Shown piece after piece: positions 1 through 5,840 of a DNA stretch of 11,207 nt. Position 1 is the first letter of the stretch, and every line of letters begins with the position of its first letter. The DNA comes from CAYWKL01 sp964459095 (GTDB lineage Bacteria; Patescibacteriota; Microgenomatia; Daviesbacterales; UBA10151), in NCBI GenBank assembly GCA_964459095.1, contig CAYWKL010000026.1, positions 1 to 11,207 of the forward strand. Direction: 5' to 3'. A program made the position numbers and the translations under genes. The notes under the pieces are model-generated. The model saw only the letters and a list, made by a program, of their open reading frames with translations, searched no databases and was not told the DNA's origin.

Positions 1-11
1 AATCTACTTTC

Positions 12-40
12 TTTACATCCTCTTTCTTCTGATCTAATCT
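12..40 (+). promoter_or_regulatory. Weak promoter candidate upstream of the GH15 gene
   Basis: A TTTACA hexamer at 12-17 (five of six matches to TTGACA) is followed by TCTAAT at 33-38 (five of six to TATAAT). The spacer is 15 bases, shorter than the usual 16-18. If it is real, the transcript would carry the palindromic repeat at 49-75 in its leader. The surrounding sequence is pyrimidine-rich and otherwise featureless, and such hexamers occur by chance in AT-rich DNA, so this is a weak call. Transcription could also enter from outside the window. Confidence 0.2.
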
Positions 41-48
41 AAATAAAG

Positions 49-75
49 AGATCCTGGATCAAGTCCGGGATGACA
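49..75 (-). repeat. Short palindromic intergenic repeat, single unit
   Basis: Read on the minus strand, this 27-base stretch starts TGTCATCCCGGACTTGATC and ends GGATCT. It matches the unit at 5734-5760 at 22 of 27 positions. Both fold as a 6-bp stem around the same five-base loop, CTTGA; this copy has one C/A mismatch in the stem. The general form (TGTCATyCC, a variable hairpin, then a GGAATCT-like end) resembles dispersed palindromic repeats found in many bacterial genomes, including CPR genomes as far as I recall. It ends only 7 bases before the GH15 start codon, so in a transcript it would lie beside the ribosome binding site. Confidence 0.75.
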
Positions 76-82
76 AGAGGAT

Positions 83-2116
83 ATGTATAAGCAAAGCTTG
101 AAATTTTCGCAGGACTCAAATTATAAGCAAAGCTTGAAACCTTTACAAAGATACGGTTATAAGCAGATTTCAGATTATGGATTAATTGGAAACTGCAGGT
201 CTGCTGCATTGGTATCAAATGAAGCCTCCATTGATTTTGCCTGTTTTCCAGATTTTGACTCCCCTGCCTTTTTTTTAAAAATCTTGGATGATAAAAAAGG
301 AGGGTTTTTTAAAATTACTCCAGAAATTAAAGGTGTTAAAAGTTATCAAAAGTATATTAAAAGAACTAATATAATAGAGACTTTTTTCTTTAATCCTTTC
401 TCCACTGTTTGTATTACAGATTTTATGCCTGTAACTCGACAGCAAGATACTTTAAATCATATTCCAGAATACGGAATTAAAATTATAAGATTAGTTAAAG
501 CAATAAAAGGAAGTTTAGATTTTAAACTAGAAATAAAAGTAACACCGGATTTTGCAAGGGAAAAATCCCAAATTAAAGTTTTGAAAGATAAGATAGTTTT
601 TATTGATTCAAAACACCAGCTTATTTTGCACAAGAAACACCATGAAGTTAGTATTGAAAAAGATTTAGTAATAATTAATTTTCACTTAAAACAGGGCGAA
701 CAGGAATTTTTTGGATTGGATTTTTATAAAAAAGAGACAGCTTTAATGGATGTAAAAAAAGAAAACATAAATGCAATTTATGCTAAAGCTTTTTTTGAAA
801 CTTTAGATTTCTGGAAATATTGGTCCTCTATTTGTACATATAAAGGTGAATATGTTAGTGAAGTTTTAAGATCAGCTCTAACTTTAAAACTTTTAACCTT
901 TACTCCAACTGGTGGAATTATTGCTGCACCAACAACTTCTTTACCTGAAAGGCTAGGAGGAAGTTTAAATTGGGATTATAGGTTTAATTGGCTCCGAGAT
1001 TCCTCCTTTACCATTTATGCATTACTTGGTTTAGGTTACTTAAAAGAGGCTCGCCGCTATATGGAATGGATTGAGAGCAAATGTCTAAAATCAATCAGGG
1101 AGGGATCTTTAATTCAAGTTATGTATACGGTAAGGGGTAAAGAAAACTTAGAAGAAAAAACTCTGAACCATCTTGAAGGGTATATGAAGTCAAAACCAGT
1201 AAGAACTGGGAATAGTGCAGCTTTGCAAAAGCAATTTGATATTTTTGGAGAGGTTTTAATAGCAATTAATCTTTATGTCTCCTCTGGTGGAGAAATCTCT
1301 AAAGGTTTAGAAGGATTTATTAAAGATCTTGTGGACTATTGTTGTTACCACTGGAGAGAAAAAGATGCAGGAATTTGGGAACCAAGATATGGGTACCAAC
1401 ACAACACTTATTCAAAATTAATGTGTTGGGCAGGAATTGATAGAGGAATTAGCTTAGCAAAAAAATTAAAATTAAATGATGTTGATTTAAAGTTTTGGGA
1501 GTATGAGAAAGAAAAAATCAGAGAAGATATCTTAAAGAATGGGTTTAGCGAAATATTAAATTCTTTTGTGGCCTTTTACGGATCAGATGTTCTAGATACA
1601 AGTACCTTAAATATCCCAGTCATTGGATTTTTGCCAGCAAGTGATAAAAGGGTGCTTTCTTCACTTGAAAAAATAATTGAAGAATTATCAGAAGGCTGGT
1701 TTGTTAAAAGAACATCTGATGAGAAAAATGAGCTGCAAGCTGGAGAAGGGGCTTTTTTTCTTTCCACTTTTTGGGTAGTTGACACTCTTTCTTTGTCAGG
1801 AAGAATTACAGAGGGAAAAAATTGGCTTGAAAAAATTATTGAAAGTGCAACACCGCTAGGGCTTTTTGCAGAAGAGTTTAATCCAAATTTAAAATTACAT
1901 TTGGGAAACTATCCCCAGGCTTTTACTCATCTAGGTTTAATAAATTCAGTGCTTAATTTAAGACAAGCTGAGAAATATGGAGGAGAAAAGACTCCAACAA
2001 CAAATGCAGAAAGGTTAGCAAAAGTTATAAAGACATTAATAATAGGTAATGGACAGTTACAATCAAAACCAAAAAGGACCCTTTCTAAACTTTTATCTTT
2101 TTTTAGGTTATCTTAA
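83..2116 (+). CDS. GH15 family glucoamylase/trehalase-like glycoside hydrolase
   Basis: A 677-residue inverting glycosidase of the GH15 type that carries a trehalase-like N-terminal domain. The N-terminal beta domain begins near residue 29 with the family pattern SDYGLIGNCRSAALVS, followed by ASIDFACFPDFDSP. The (alpha/alpha)6 catalytic barrel spans about 255-645. It contains NWDYRFNWLRD (296-306), IWEPR with the likely catalytic acid E433, and FAEEFNP with the likely base E597 or E598, then GNYPQAFTHL. Known members cleave alpha-linked glucosides such as trehalose, isomalto-oligosaccharides or maltodextrins; the substrate cannot be read here. No signal peptide is seen, so it is probably cytoplasmic. 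Length is usual or slightly long because of an N-terminal extension made of a 36-base-period repeat (86-165). The ATG has AGAGG only 2 bases upstream, which is unusually close; in-frame TTG codons at 98 and 134 are other possible starts. It overlaps the convergent gene by 4 bases at the stop. Confidence 0.9.
   Translation: MYKQSLKFSQDSNYKQSLKPLQRYGYKQISDYGLIGNCRSAALVSNEASIDFACFPDFDSPAFFLKILDDKKGGFFKITPEIKGVKSYQKYIKRTNIIETFFFNPFSTVCITDFMPVTRQQDTLNHIPEYGIKIIRLVKAIKGSLDFKLEIKVTPDFAREKSQIKVLKDKIVFIDSKHQLILHKKHHEVSIEKDLVIINFHLKQGEQEFFGLDFYKKETALMDVKKENINAIYAKAFFETLDFWKYWSSICTYKGEYVSEVLRSALTLKLLTFTPTGGIIAAPTTSLPERLGGSLNWDYRFNWLRDSSFTIYALLGLGYLKEARRYMEWIESKCLKSIREGSLIQVMYTVRGKENLEEKTLNHLEGYMKSKPVRTGNSAALQKQFDIFGEVLIAINLYVSSGGEISKGLEGFIKDLVDYCCYHWREKDAGIWEPRYGYQHNTYSKLMCWAGIDRGISLAKKLKLNDVDLKFWEYEKEKIREDILKNGFSEILNSFVAFYGSDVLDTSTLNIPVIGFLPASDKRVLSSLEKIIEELSEGWFVKRTSDEKNELQAGEGAFFLSTFWVVDTLSLSGRITEGKNWLEKIIESATPLGLFAEEFNPNLKLHLGNYPQAFTHLGLINSVLNLRQAEKYGGEKTPTTNAERLAKVIKTLIIGNGQLQSKPKRTLSKLLSFFRLS
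86..165 (+). repeat. 36-base-period direct repeat inside the 5' end of the GH15 gene
   Basis: The 18-mer TATAAGCAAAGCTTGAAA occurs identically at 86-103 and 122-139. A third, partial copy (TATAAGCA) begins at 158, so the starts are exactly 36 bases apart. The reading frame is kept, giving YKQSLK, YKQSLK and YKQISD at residues 2, 14 and 26. The other halves of the units are not similar. The third copy runs into the conserved start of the GH15 domain, so the first two look like added sequence. Confidence 0.85.
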
Positions 2117-2847
2117 TAATTAACTACTACCCATGCACTTTGGGCATTTATTGTATAACCTTGGGTAGATTGTAATTGTAAAACATAGGTACTGTTGCCA
2201 GATGGAAGTGTGAAAGTTCCTGAGGTTAAAATAACAGGTGTAGATGAGGTGGTAGAAACCTGAGATCCTGCTACAGCGGTATTGGCATTTGCATTAAAAA
2301 GCTGAGCGTTGGCAGTGCCTACAGATTGAACTAAACCCATGTTTACAACAAGCTGCATAGAGCTATATCCTGGAAAATTTGCAGGGTTAATTACAACCTG
2401 GTAAGTAGGCATGGTTATATAGTTTCTGTCCCCTGAAGATCCGCTTGACCCTAAAGGAATATAAAAAATCTGAGGAGTATTTGTATTTTGCGCTGTAGAT
2501 GTATTTGTTGTTGAAGTAGAATTATTTGAAATAGCACCCGGAGATAAATTATTCACAGTGTTTTCCAGTACTGTTAATCTTCCTTCTATTGAGTTATCCA
2601 AAACATCTTGGGTGCCAGCAAATTTTTCACCAGTCCCAGAGTTTTTAATAGCTTGTTTGGCTAAAATATTAACTGCTTTTTCTAAATTAGCTACCCTATC
2701 ATTTAAAGAGGCATTTGGAGAAATATTAAAACCTTCTAAATTTACCTGAGTGGGTATTTTCTGCGGAGAAAGTTTAAAAAAAATTAAATATATTGCTGCA
2801 CCTATTATTAAAGCAACTACAACTACTGCGGGCAAGATTTTCCACAT
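2113..2847 (-). CDS. Membrane-anchored coiled-coil protein with C-terminal beta-rich domain
   Basis: I do not recognise a named family for this 244-residue protein. The N-terminus is a single membrane helix (about residues 4-24) followed by a basic residue. Two short heptad-patterned segments come next, with hydrophobic residues at 48/52/55/59/62 and at 87/91/94/98/101, suggesting an oligomeric stalk. A low-complexity Ser/Thr/Asn linker spans about 107-124. The last ~115 residues alternate polar and hydrophobic residues, rich in Ser, Thr, Asn, Val and Gly with no Cys, and look like a beta-sandwich. Several Asn-Ala and Thr-Ser pairs give it the look of a surface adhesin or stalk-and-head protein; that role is inference. 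It is transcribed away from the pilin operon and its stop overlaps that of the GH15 gene. No Shine-Dalgarno motif precedes the ATG, and a promoter sits close enough to make the mRNA leaderless. Confidence 0.7.
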   Translation of the reverse strand: MWKILPAVVVVALIIGAAIYLIFFKLSPQKIPTQVNLEGFNISPNASLNDRVANLEKAVNILAKQAIKNSGTGEKFAGTQDVLDNSIEGRLTVLENTVNNLSPGAISNNSTSTTNTSTAQNTNTPQIFYIPLGSSGSSGDRNYITMPTYQVVINPANFPGYSSMQLVVNMGLVQSVGTANAQLFNANANTAVAGSQVSTTSSTPVILTSGTFTLPSGNSTYVLQLQSTQGYTINAQSAWVVVNY

Positions 2848-2853
2848 AAGTAT

Positions 2854-2862
2854 ATAATAACA
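2854..2862 (-). promoter_or_regulatory. Extended -10 promoter for the minus-strand surface protein
   Basis: On the minus strand the sequence reads TGTTATTAT, an extended -10 (TG, one base, then TATTAT, five of six matches). Six bases separate it from the ATG at 2847, which would put the transcription start at or beside the A of the start codon. No good -35 is visible; extended -10 promoters often manage without one. Confidence 0.4.
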
Positions 2863-2870
2863 AACTTCTC

Positions 2871-2899
2871 TTGAAAGAGTCTTAAAAACCCTATATGCT
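2871..2899 (+). promoter_or_regulatory. Promoter candidate for the pilin-GH1-transporter operon
   Basis: TTGAAA at 2871-2876 (four of six) and TATGCT at 2894-2899 (four of six) are 17 bases apart. The expected start would fall about 2904-2908, at or just before the pilin ATG at 2908. There is no Shine-Dalgarno motif before that ATG, which fits a leaderless or near-leaderless message. The -35 lies inside a small inverted repeat (CTCTT GA AAGAG, 2868-2879). Confidence 0.4.
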
Positions 2900-2907
2900 A
2901 AAAATAT

Positions 2908-3483
2908 ATGCCAAAAGGGCCTGTCCTTAAGCGATACGCAAGTGAATCGAATGGGTTCACACTTATTGAGCTTTTGATTGCAGTTTCTATTGTAGCTATT
3001 ATTTCTGCAATTGGGTTAATTAGCTTTTCTGCCTCCCAGGAAAAAGTTAGGGATGCAAAAAGAAAACAGGACTTAAGGAGCATAAAGACAGCTCTAGAGC
3101 TTTATAAATATAAATCTCCTACAAAATCCTATCCTGCAACTTTAGGTGTTTGCTGCTTTGAAGGTGCATTAGTTAGCTCCTCTGAAAAACCTTGGATTAA
3201 AGAGTTAACTAAAGACTATATAAGTTTTACTCCTGTTGACCCTTTAAGAAATGAGGGTAATCCTATTTCTTCAGAAGGAAACATTTTAGGCTATTCTTAT
3301 TGGGCAGGAGAAATTAGTGGAGGGAAGTGCCCTGGAGGTGATGGGCAATATTTTATATTAGCTGCTGGGCTGGAGAATAAATATGATCCTGAAGCCAATT
3401 TAAACAAACAATATAAAAGATGTGACCTTACATCAGAAAATTTAACTGAGAATGAAAATGTCTTTATTTTAACTAGTGATTAA
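2908..3483 (+). CDS. Prepilin-type N-terminal cleavage protein (type II secretion/type IV pilin-like)
   Basis: A 191-residue pilin-like protein. A 16-residue basic leader ends in Gly16, and processing before Phe17 gives the classic mature start FTLIELLIAVSIVAI with Glu at position +5. The hydrophobic helix (about 17-38) continues into an amphipathic stretch (QEKVRDAKRKQDLRSIKTAL) typical of GspG-like pseudopilins. The globular part has Cys residues in VCCF, KCPGG and RCD, and a PVDP segment seen in pseudopilins. Such proteins are processed by a prepilin peptidase and build a pilus or a secretion pseudopilus. No assembly ATPase, peptidase or platform gene is in the window, so those would be encoded elsewhere. 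It is first in an apparent operon with GH1 and transporter genes. ATG 2908 is the only start that leaves a normal leader. Confidence 0.88.
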   Translation: MPKGPVLKRYASESNGFTLIELLIAVSIVAIISAIGLISFSASQEKVRDAKRKQDLRSIKTALELYKYKSPTKSYPATLGVCCFEGALVSSSEKPWIKELTKDYISFTPVDPLRNEGNPISSEGNILGYSYWAGEISGGKCPGGDGQYFILAAGLENKYDPEANLNKQYKRCDLTSENLTENENVFILTSD

Positions 3484-3485
3484 GG

Positions 3486-4781
3486 ATGGAAGATCCACCA
3501 AAACCAAAACACGACCACAATCTTTTAAAATTCCCTAGAGGGTTTTTGTGGGGGGTTGCAACGAGCGCGTTTCAGACAGAAGGGGAAAATGTCTATTCTG
3601 ATTGGTGGCAGTGGGAACAAAAAAATCTGCCAGAAATAGACAGGTCAAAAATGGCTGCCAATGAATATTATCTTTACGAGGAAGACTTTAAAATTGCGCA
3701 GGAATTAAATTTAAATGCTTATAGATTGTCTTTGGAGTGGTCAAGGATAGAACCTACTGAAGGCAAATTTGTAGACAGCGAAATTGACCACTATAAAAAA
3801 GTTTTAGAATCCTTAAATAAGAAAGGATTTAAAGTTGCCTTAACTTTGCATCATTTTTCTAATCCTTTGTGGTTTGCAAAATTAGGAGGTTGGGCAAATA
3901 GAAAATCCCCATTTTATTTTGAAAGGTTTGTAAAAAAAATTGTCCCTGAATATAAAAAATTTGTTGACCTTTGGATAACTATAAATGAACCAATAACCTA
4001 TACTTATTTAGCCTATAGAACTAGTGTTTTTCCACCGGCAAAAAAGAGCTGGTGGAGATTTTTAAACGCTACTTTAAATATGGCAAGGGCTCACAAAAAA
4101 GCATATAGAATAATACACGAACTAGTTGATGGAGCAAAAGTGGGATTTGCAAATAATGTTACATCGTATTCTGCATTTCATGAACATAAACTTTTAAGCA
4201 ATCTTTCAGCCTATTTTGCAAATCTTTTCTCTAACCATTTTTTTTATAAATTAATAGGAAACACAAATGATTTTTTAGGCTTAAACTATTATATGAACAA
4301 ATATATTACTGAAAATTCTACTCAGTCTCTCCTGCCAGACATTGTTGATATTAAAAAAGGCCAGGCAGATATATCAGATTTGGGTTGGGAGGTTTTTCCT
4401 GAAGGGATATTTAAAGTATTAATGGATTTTTCAGACTATAAACTACCTATTTATATAACAGAAAATGGCATTGCCTCAACTAATGATGATAGAAGAGTTA
4501 GGTTTTTACTTTCTTATTTAAAAGAAGTGTATCATGCAATAGAGCTAAAGGTTCCAGTTAAAGGATATTTTTATTGGAGTTTAATAGATAACATGGAGTT
4601 GGCCTCTGGATTTTCCCCAAGATTTGGTTTGGTAGAAGTGGATTTTAAAACCCAAAAGAGAACTTTAAGACCTTCTGCAAGTGTTTACGCTGATATAGCA
4701 AAAAATAATGGAATCCTTCATCACATGTTAAAACTTTTAGGACATTCAACTAGGGTTAAAGATGTTATCAAGGAACTATGA
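3486..4781 (+). CDS. GH1 family beta-glycosidase (beta-glucosidase-like)
   Basis: A 431-residue retaining beta-glycosidase of family GH1. The N-terminal signature FLWGVATSAFQTEG lies at 20-33, then LNAYRLSLEWSRIEPTEG. The acid/base is Glu168 in TINEP and the nucleophile Glu326 in ITENG. The aglycone-side segment near the C-terminus, YWSLIDNMELASGFSPRFGL, is also typical. Both catalytic residues are present, so it should be active. The typical activity is removal of beta-linked glucose or galactose from the non-reducing end of small glycosides. The span between the two glutamates (158 residues) is shorter than in many family members, suggesting trimmed loops. No signal peptide, hence probably cytoplasmic. 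The ATG is 2 bases after the pilin stop and AAGG directly abuts it, so translation is probably coupled to the pilin gene. The next gene overlaps by 4 bases (ATGA). Confidence 0.93.
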   Translation: MEDPPKPKHDHNLLKFPRGFLWGVATSAFQTEGENVYSDWWQWEQKNLPEIDRSKMAANEYYLYEEDFKIAQELNLNAYRLSLEWSRIEPTEGKFVDSEIDHYKKVLESLNKKGFKVALTLHHFSNPLWFAKLGGWANRKSPFYFERFVKKIVPEYKKFVDLWITINEPITYTYLAYRTSVFPPAKKSWWRFLNATLNMARAHKKAYRIIHELVDGAKVGFANNVTSYSAFHEHKLLSNLSAYFANLFSNHFFYKLIGNTNDFLGLNYYMNKYITENSTQSLLPDIVDIKKGQADISDLGWEVFPEGIFKVLMDFSDYKLPIYITENGIASTNDDRRVRFLLSYLKEVYHAIELKVPVKGYFYWSLIDNMELASGFSPRFGLVEVDFKTQKRTLRPSASVYADIAKNNGILHHMLKLLGHSTRVKDVIKEL

Positions 4782-5722
4782 ACTACATACCAATAACTAT
4801 ATTAGCCTACCTTTTTAATGGAGTTGCGCTTTTAGTAGATAAATTTTTAATTACAAAAAAAATCCCCGATCCTTTAGTTTATGTTTTTTATTTTAGTGTT
4901 TTTAGTCTATTGCTCCTTTTTGTTATCCCCTTTGCAAAAGTTCCAACACCTTATGTTTTTTTTCTTGCTTCCCTGTCTACTATTATCTGGACAAGTGGAA
5001 TTTATTTTATGTTAAAAGCACTACAAATTGGTCAAGCCTCAAGAGTTATTCCTATAATTGGTGCTTTAATTCCTATTTTTTTACTTATTGAAGGTTTATT
5101 TAATAATAGATTAGCAAGTCATGAAATTTTGGGAATACTAATTTTAATACTTGGGATGGTTGCAATAATTGCTCCAGACATCTCCGGAGGTTTAAAAACC
5201 CAAAGAAAAGAAATTTTTTTTAGAGAACTTCCTTTAGGGGTTCTTTCTGCATTTTTATTTGCCACCTCTTACTTAATACTAAGATTTGCCTATGACTTTT
5301 CAAATTTCCTGACTGTTTTTAGCTATTCTAGATTAATTCTTATTCCAGTAGGGATATTAATAATCCTGCTTCCAAAAACAAGAAGAATAGTTTGGCCAAC
5401 AGGAAATTCTACCCAGAGTAATTTCCCAGGTGGATTTAATTTTTTCTCTAAATCTGGATTGATTTTTTTAGGAGGGCAAGCTGCAGGTGGAACTTCAGAA
5501 ATACTGTTAACTTTTTCAATTTCTCTGGCTACCCCTGCTTTAGTTAATTCGCTGCAGGGATTAACTTATGTTTTTATATTTCTTGCAAGTTTAATTTTAG
5601 CAAAAAAATATCCAGGAATTTTTAAAGAAAGTTTTAATTTTTTAAATATTGCTTTTAAAAGTTTAGGAATTATTTTAATTTTTGCGGGGCTTTTTATCTT
5701 GGCATTTTTGAAAGGAATATGA
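4778..5722 (+). CDS. EamA/DMT-superfamily 10-helix transporter
   Basis: A 314-residue integral membrane protein with about ten hydrophobic segments across its whole length, arranged as two similar halves (about 1-135 and 150-314), as in EamA drug/metabolite transporters. The first half includes IWTSGIYFMLKALQIGQASRV followed by IPIIGALIPIF and a helix after LASHEILGILIL; both are typical of the EamA repeat. The second half has SGLIFLGGQAAGGTSEIL and ATPALVNSLQGLTYVFIF at the equivalent places. Known relatives export amino acids, nucleosides or sugars, or import sugar phosphates; the substrate cannot be told here. It overlaps the GH1 stop by 4 bases (ATGA) with AAGGA 3 bases upstream, so the two are probably made together. 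Handling of the GH1 substrate or product is a reasonable inference only. Confidence 0.85.
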   Translation: MNYIPITILAYLFNGVALLVDKFLITKKIPDPLVYVFYFSVFSLLLLFVIPFAKVPTPYVFFLASLSTIIWTSGIYFMLKALQIGQASRVIPIIGALIPIFLLIEGLFNNRLASHEILGILILILGMVAIIAPDISGGLKTQRKEIFFRELPLGVLSAFLFATSYLILRFAYDFSNFLTVFSYSRLILIPVGILIILLPKTRRIVWPTGNSTQSNFPGGFNFFSKSGLIFLGGQAAGGTSEILLTFSISLATPALVNSLQGLTYVFIFLASLILAKKYPGIFKESFNFLNIAFKSLGIILIFAGLFILAFLKGI

Positions 5723-5733
5723 GTTTCTCGTTT

Positions 5734-5827
5734 TGTCATTCCGTACTTGATACGGAATCTATAAAAATAATTATCGGTATAGATTCCCGCTGGAGTTTAC
5801 CCCGCTGCGAAGCGGGCGGGAATGACA
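5734..5827. repeat. Composite palindromic intergenic repeat (two nested units)
   Basis: The 94-base element has matching outer ends, TGTCATTCC at 5734-5742 and GGAATGACA at 5819-5827, and a perfect inner pair, GGAATCTATA at 5754-5763 and TATAGATTCC at 5778-5787. Each arm has its own hairpin. The left arm is CCGTA-CTTGA-TACGG (5741-5755). The right arm is CCCGCT-GCGA-AGCGGG (5801-5816, GNRA loop), with an alternative pairing of ATTCCCGC (5783-5790) and GCGGGAAT (5816-5823). The left unit matches the repeat at 49-75. It looks like two units of a dispersed repeat placed in opposite orientation. No T-run follows, so it is not a classic terminator. It fills nearly all of the gap between the transporter and the next glycosidase gene. 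Confidence 0.85.
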
Positions 5828-5828
5828 T

Positions 5829-5834
5829 GGAGAT
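5829..5834 (+). promoter_or_regulatory. Ribosome binding site next to the palindromic repeat
   Basis: GGAGAT lies 6 bases before the ATG at 5841 and begins 1 base after the repeat ends. It supports 5841 as the start rather than the in-frame ATG at 5868, which has no such motif. Confidence 0.55.
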
Positions 5835-5840
5835 AGTTTC

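Noticed and set aside
1576..1785. Minus-strand open frame inside the GH15 gene
   Set aside because: It lies opposite strongly conserved GH15 coding sequence, has low-complexity Ser-rich content and no ribosome binding site. Other minus-strand frames under the large genes were rejected for the same reason.
2558..2749. Plus-strand 63-residue open frame opposite the coiled-coil protein
   Set aside because: It is a shadow of the heptad region on the other strand and has no upstream signal. The minus-strand gene has a membrane helix, a linker and a domain layout that make sense.
5734..5827. Intrinsic terminator for the transporter operon
   Set aside because: Stems are present but no T-run follows any of them, and the sequence has the ends of a dispersed repeat found also at 49-75.
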